Notes under the pieces: model-generated
What the model was told of the DNA's origin: nothing
What the model saw: only the letters and a program-made list of their open reading frames with translations
Databases searched by the model: none
Shown here: piece by piece, positions 62,101 through 64,000 of the stretch
How the letters are laid out: each line of letters starts with the position of its first letter
How positions within the stretch are numbered: position 1 is the first letter of the stretch
Translations under genes and position numbers: made by a program
Assembly: GCA_964543545.1 (NCBI GenBank)
Contig: CAZIYT010000001.1
Span: 62,001 to 126,000 of the forward strand
Direction: 5' to 3'
Length of the DNA stretch: 64,000 nucleotides
From: UBA4416 sp964543545
GTDB taxonomy: Bacteria; Bacteroidota; Bacteroidia; B-17B0; Aurantibacillaceae

Positions 62101-63065
62101 GTATTCGCACTCACATTTACGACAGCCGTGCTCAATGGCGAGCCACAACTGTTAGGATCATTGATCGTTACGGTGTAAGTACCGCCACCCTGCCCGGTAG
62201 CCGATTGTGAGTTGACCCCGGATGTAATGGAGCTTCCGCCCGGAGCCGTCCAGGTATAAGACGCAGCCGACACATTGGTAGACAGGTTGACGGAGTTATT
62301 GAGACAGGTGATCATGCCTGAGGCGGAAGCCGTGGATGCTCCGCTGCTGGATGCTACAATTGATACGTCATCCAGGTAATAGCGCGTGGTTGACTGTGCC
62401 CCGCTCACTGCAGTAGTGGTTGTAGATCCATCATTATAAAAATTACCAATGGCAAAATACTGCAGGTTGGGTACAGATGGTGTGAAGCAAAAGGAGATCC
62501 TGGTCCAGTTAGTCTTATCGGTGATGGGCGTGCCGGTATAGTTCACATCCGGAACAGCCGACCATACACACATGCTGGTAGAGCTATAGCGTGAGTTCAG
62601 GAATTTAACGCCAATATTATTGGCCGCCCTGTTCGAGTAATCGGCCAGCGATACATACATTTCTATCCGGTACGTTGTTCCTACAACCAGGCTGCTGGAG
62701 AGCTGCCCCTGCACGTATTCACGATAAGGCGTACAACCCCCTGAGCCATAGGTGAAGAGGGCTGTCATGGAGCTGCCGGTACGGGGCGTTTGTGATCCAA
62801 CAGCTGAAGGGTCTGTCGAGTATGGACTACAAAAGCAGCTGGTGGCAAGACTGCTGTGAAAAATATCCGTACTTCCTCCCGTCGGCATATCCCAGTTGGA
62901 AATTGCCGGCGTGAATTCACTATTGTCCAGGTACCAGGAACATTTCAGGCTGCCCACGTTTACCGTCTCAAAACTTGGATTCAAGACCAGGTTTTGGGAA
63001 GTAGCTCTATGCGTTGCACTCATGCAAAGCCATATAATACAAATGATCGCGTATAATTTTCTCAT
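59184..63065 (-). CDS. T9SS type B adhesin, copy 2 of duplicated module
   Basis: 1293 residues. Same plan as the 54667 gene: signal peptide, lectin-like domain (NLVLNPSFETVNVG, STDIFHSSLATSCFCSPYS, DVNYTGTPITDKTNWTRISF, YYLDDVSIV), then Ig-like repeats. Four repeats are nearly identical (each with SWSGPGIVSGGSTANPVVNQ or close), with one of a second type (GSSITGGANSQ) between them. A PKD domain (YSWNFGNGNTSSTVNPGQVF) and the type B sorting domain (IPNVFTPNGDGINDVFYI, FNRWGQKMY) close it. The ATG is 5 bases after the partner gene. Probable surface adhesin of unknown target. Confidence 0.9.
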   Translation of the reverse strand: MRKLYAIICIIWLCMSATHRATSQNLVLNPSFETVNVGSLKCSWYLDNSEFTPAISNWDMPTGGSTDIFHSSLATSCFCSPYSTDPSAVGSQTPRTGSSMTALFTYGSGGCTPYREYVQGQLSSSLVVGTTYRIEMYVSLADYSNRAANNIGVKFLNSRYSSTSMCVWSAVPDVNYTGTPITDKTNWTRISFCFTPSVPNLQYFAIGNFYNDGSTTTTAVSGAQSTTRYYLDDVSIVASSSGASTASASGMITCLNNSVNLSTNVSAASYTWTAPGGSSITSGVNSQSATGQGGGTYTVTINDPNSCGSPLSTAVVNVSANTTPPTISASAGGALTCATTNVTLSGSSSGGTSYSWSGPGIVSGGSTANPVVNQPGTYNVTVTNPSNGCTANTNVSVSQNTTPPGATASGGALTCATTNVTLSSSPAGMNYSWSGPGIVSGGSTSSPVVNQPGTYNLTVSNPANGCSSNTSVSVSQNTTPPGATASASGVITCTTANISLSGGTTSGTNYSWSGPGIVSGGNTASPVVNQAGTYNLTVTGANGCTSTAAVNVTQNTSLPNATASSGSTVTCTSSAVSLSASPAGLTYTWSASAGSSITGGANSQAATANGPGPYTVFVYNPSNGCSATVNVSPTINNAPPAATASAGSGVLTCTTANLTLSGSPSGAMNYSWSGPGIVSGGSTANPVVNQPGTYNLTVTNPSNGCSANASTTVSQNTVNPTVSIGPSSYTTTCTSPTVQLTATSSTATVSYSWQVPSTGSLSNSSVSNPIASGTGVFTVVVTNTANGCSSTAAVSQVFANASAPTVSLSTTALVLTCATTTIGVTATATGNNLTYNWSPSPLSGGNTGNPVFGAPGSYAVVVTNTVNGCNTSTNVSVTSNTTAPASVGVSPTQTLTCATTTAALTATSSAVSASYSWTGAGITGPSNAATVVVNQTGIYTVVITDNTNGCSSTASGSVTNNMATPTATLSAVSSNSAISCATPVVLLSVASTPASNVSYSWSTGGATPTAGIVAPGVVTVTVTNLVNGCTTTAQYNVNGNIILPVVAAASGTMPCTSATVALLVSANNPNLSYAWSGPLATSIVWGAYSASPVCSSVGVYTVVVTDPATSCSTTTTVSVVQGSVTAAFSADATSGVSPLNVNFTNQSTGASAYSWNFGNGNTSSTVNPGQVFTGSQTYTVMLVATAGPCADTVYATIVVDEDFGIEIPNVFTPNGDGINDVFYIKSSGVKEIQLEIFNRWGQKMYTFAGSKASWDGMTGQGQVVPDGTYFFFVRATGINDKVIEKQGPLTLLR

Positions 63066-63070
63066 GGCTC

Positions 63071-63535
63071 TTAGAATTTAATGATTGAATTTTTGAGTGC
63101 CAGCTGTTTTACCGGATCAAGGCTTATCTCCTGTGGGATCTTCGCCTTCAGCTTGTTGAAATAAAAATGCAGATGCACGGAGCCGTCCTGGGAAATGATA
63201 AGCTCCCCGCTACCAACAGGTTGTAATTTCTTCGTGATAAAATCGATGGCGCTTGGGCTCAGCTCAGAAAGCTGAAGGTTCTGATAGCCCATCAGGTTAA
63301 TCTCCGATCCATGCAGGAGGTAGATGCTTTTTGTCAGTACATGATCCGTGTATGTTTCAATCCTGAATACCTGATCGCCGGCATCGTAATAATTCCAATT
63401 GCCTTGCTTCATGCCGGAGGCATCTATGATTTGTGTGGTAGGATTTCCATTCGGTGCAAAGGTGTTCTTGAATTGTCCGAATGAATGCTGTGCGAAAAAA
63501 ATCAGGAGCGGAAGAATGGCGTAGTATCTCATCAT
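63071..63535 (-). CDS. Small secreted MORN-like protein, copy 2
   Basis: About 154 residues from the ATG at 63535 (63532 is equally possible). Signal peptide (YYAILPLLIFFAQHSFGQ). The mature part has TFAPNGNPTTQIIDASG, the shared GMKQGNWNYYDAGDQVFRIETYTD and the second-half segment GSGELIISQDGSVHLHFYFNK, ending ALKNSIIKF against LQKTIIFF in copy 1. Length, motif order and position ahead of a T9SS adhesin are the same as at 58483, so the two came from one duplicated operon. A frame extension to 63595 is unlikely. Confidence 0.78.
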   Translation of the reverse strand: MMRYYAILPLLIFFAQHSFGQFKNTFAPNGNPTTQIIDASGMKQGNWNYYDAGDQVFRIETYTDHVLTKSIYLLHGSEINLMGYQNLQLSELSPSAIDFITKKLQPVGSGELIISQDGSVHLHFYFNKLKAKIPQEISLDPVKQLALKNSIIKF

Positions 63536-63773
63536 CTTGGTTTTTTTAGTGCTTAACATGATTATTCCGAAGACGCAAATAGCGTTGTTCATCACAAAAG
63601 CTTTTATACACTAAAATAGACGAAATATCCAGAGTCCACATTTTGGGTTCGTGAAACCACGCTTCTGGCTATTGAGGAAACAGCTAAACCGTTATAACCG
63701 ATTTAGCTGCTCAAACCTGAAAAAGAAGGCCAGCCCTCTTGACTAAGAGCCGGTTTTATTGGAAGGAAAATGA

Positions 63774-64000
63774 CTATTTACTCAGGTACAGGTTCCGCTC
63801 ACTGTAGATGTTCTGAAAGTATTCATCCTGCAGGCTATCGATGAAATAAATGGCCTCGCCGGTAGATTTCATTTCAGGTCCCAGCTCTTTCTGGATCTCA
63901 GGGAACTTCTCATAGCTGAACACCGGGATCTTGATCGCATAGCCTTTTTTCTTAGGCGCGAATTTAAAATCCTTCACCTTAGCGCCGAGCATCACCTTCG
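63774..64000 (-). CDS. carB: Carbamoyl-phosphate synthase large subunit, C-terminal part
   Basis: Only the last ~75 codons are inside the window; the frame is open to base 64000. The segment KVMLGAKVKDF, then VFSYEKFPEIQKELGPEMKS and TGEAIYFIDSLQDEYFQNIY is the end of the second ATP-grasp half and the connection to the allosteric region of CarB in Bacteroidota. Makes carbamoyl phosphate for arginine and pyrimidines. Ends shorter than Proteobacterial CarB, as is usual when the allosteric domain is absent or diverged; this cannot be checked from the fragment. Confidence 0.85.
   Translation of the reverse strand, partial: KVMLGAKVKDFKFAPKKKGYAIKIPVFSYEKFPEIQKELGPEMKSTGEAIYFIDSLQDEYFQNIYSERNLYLSK

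Overview
The window is chromosomal DNA from a Bacteroidota bacterium. The evidence is six type IX secretion system (T9SS) cargo proteins, a PorP/SprF outer-membrane protein, the gliding lipoprotein GldH, RicT followed directly by GldH, the hpt-adk-obgE cluster, promoter boxes of the Bacteroidota type (TAnnTTTG), and dispersed intergenic repeats of kinds common in this phylum. I cannot fix the genus. No tRNA, 16S/23S rRNA, CRISPR array, prophage or complete insertion sequence was seen.

Layout: 0-12.4 kb is mostly housekeeping. It holds a DUF2147 protein, a fused 2-oxoacid dehydrogenase E1, tyrS, an alpha/beta hydrolase, an S66 LD-carboxypeptidase, an HNH protein with a lysine-rich tail, metG, a secreted protein and a phosphatidylserine decarboxylase, all separated by repeat-filled gaps. 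12.6-22.0 kb is a giant SprB-like adhesin of about 2820 residues with its PorP/SprF partner. 22.2-25.0 kb holds a NUDIX hydrolase, a KDO-8-phosphate phosphatase and another T9SS cargo. 25.3-30.8 kb is a cytochrome c maturation operon, ccmB-C-D-E-F, followed by a DUF2520 gene. 30.8-34.6 kb is a nidogen-domain T9SS cargo. 34.9-38.4 kb holds glutathione peroxidase, an SDR oxidoreductase, RicT and GldH. 38.5-41.1 kb is a probable copper-related cluster: a CxxC outer-membrane protein, an MbnP-like lipoprotein, a 35-residue membrane peptide and a Cys-rich secreted protein. 41.3-49.0 kb holds an acyltransferase, a VOC protein, obgE, an adenylate kinase with a histone-H1-like tail, hpt, a MATE exporter, a membrane protein and a glycosyltransferase. 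49.03-49.12 kb is the SRP RNA gene. 49.3-63.6 kb is a block of three more large T9SS cargos, two of them in a tandemly duplicated two-gene operon with a small secreted MORN-like protein. The window ends in the 3' end of carB.

The six T9SS cargos occupy 26.3 kb, about 41% of the window. They combine Sec signal peptides, N-terminal lectin-like or nidogen-like domains, long arrays of SprB or Ig-like repeats, and a C-terminal sorting domain (five type B, one type A). PorP/SprF and GldH belong to the same secretion and gliding machinery. The best candidates for new biology are: (1) the duplicated adhesin plus small MORN-like secreted protein operon at 54.7-63.6 kb; (2) the adenylate kinase fused to a tail of about 210 residues of almost only Lys, Ala, Pro and Val; (3) paired loss of two cysteines in four of about 30 SprB repeats, which implies a specific disulfide map; and (4) a family of modular intergenic repeats with fixed ends and variable central hairpins.
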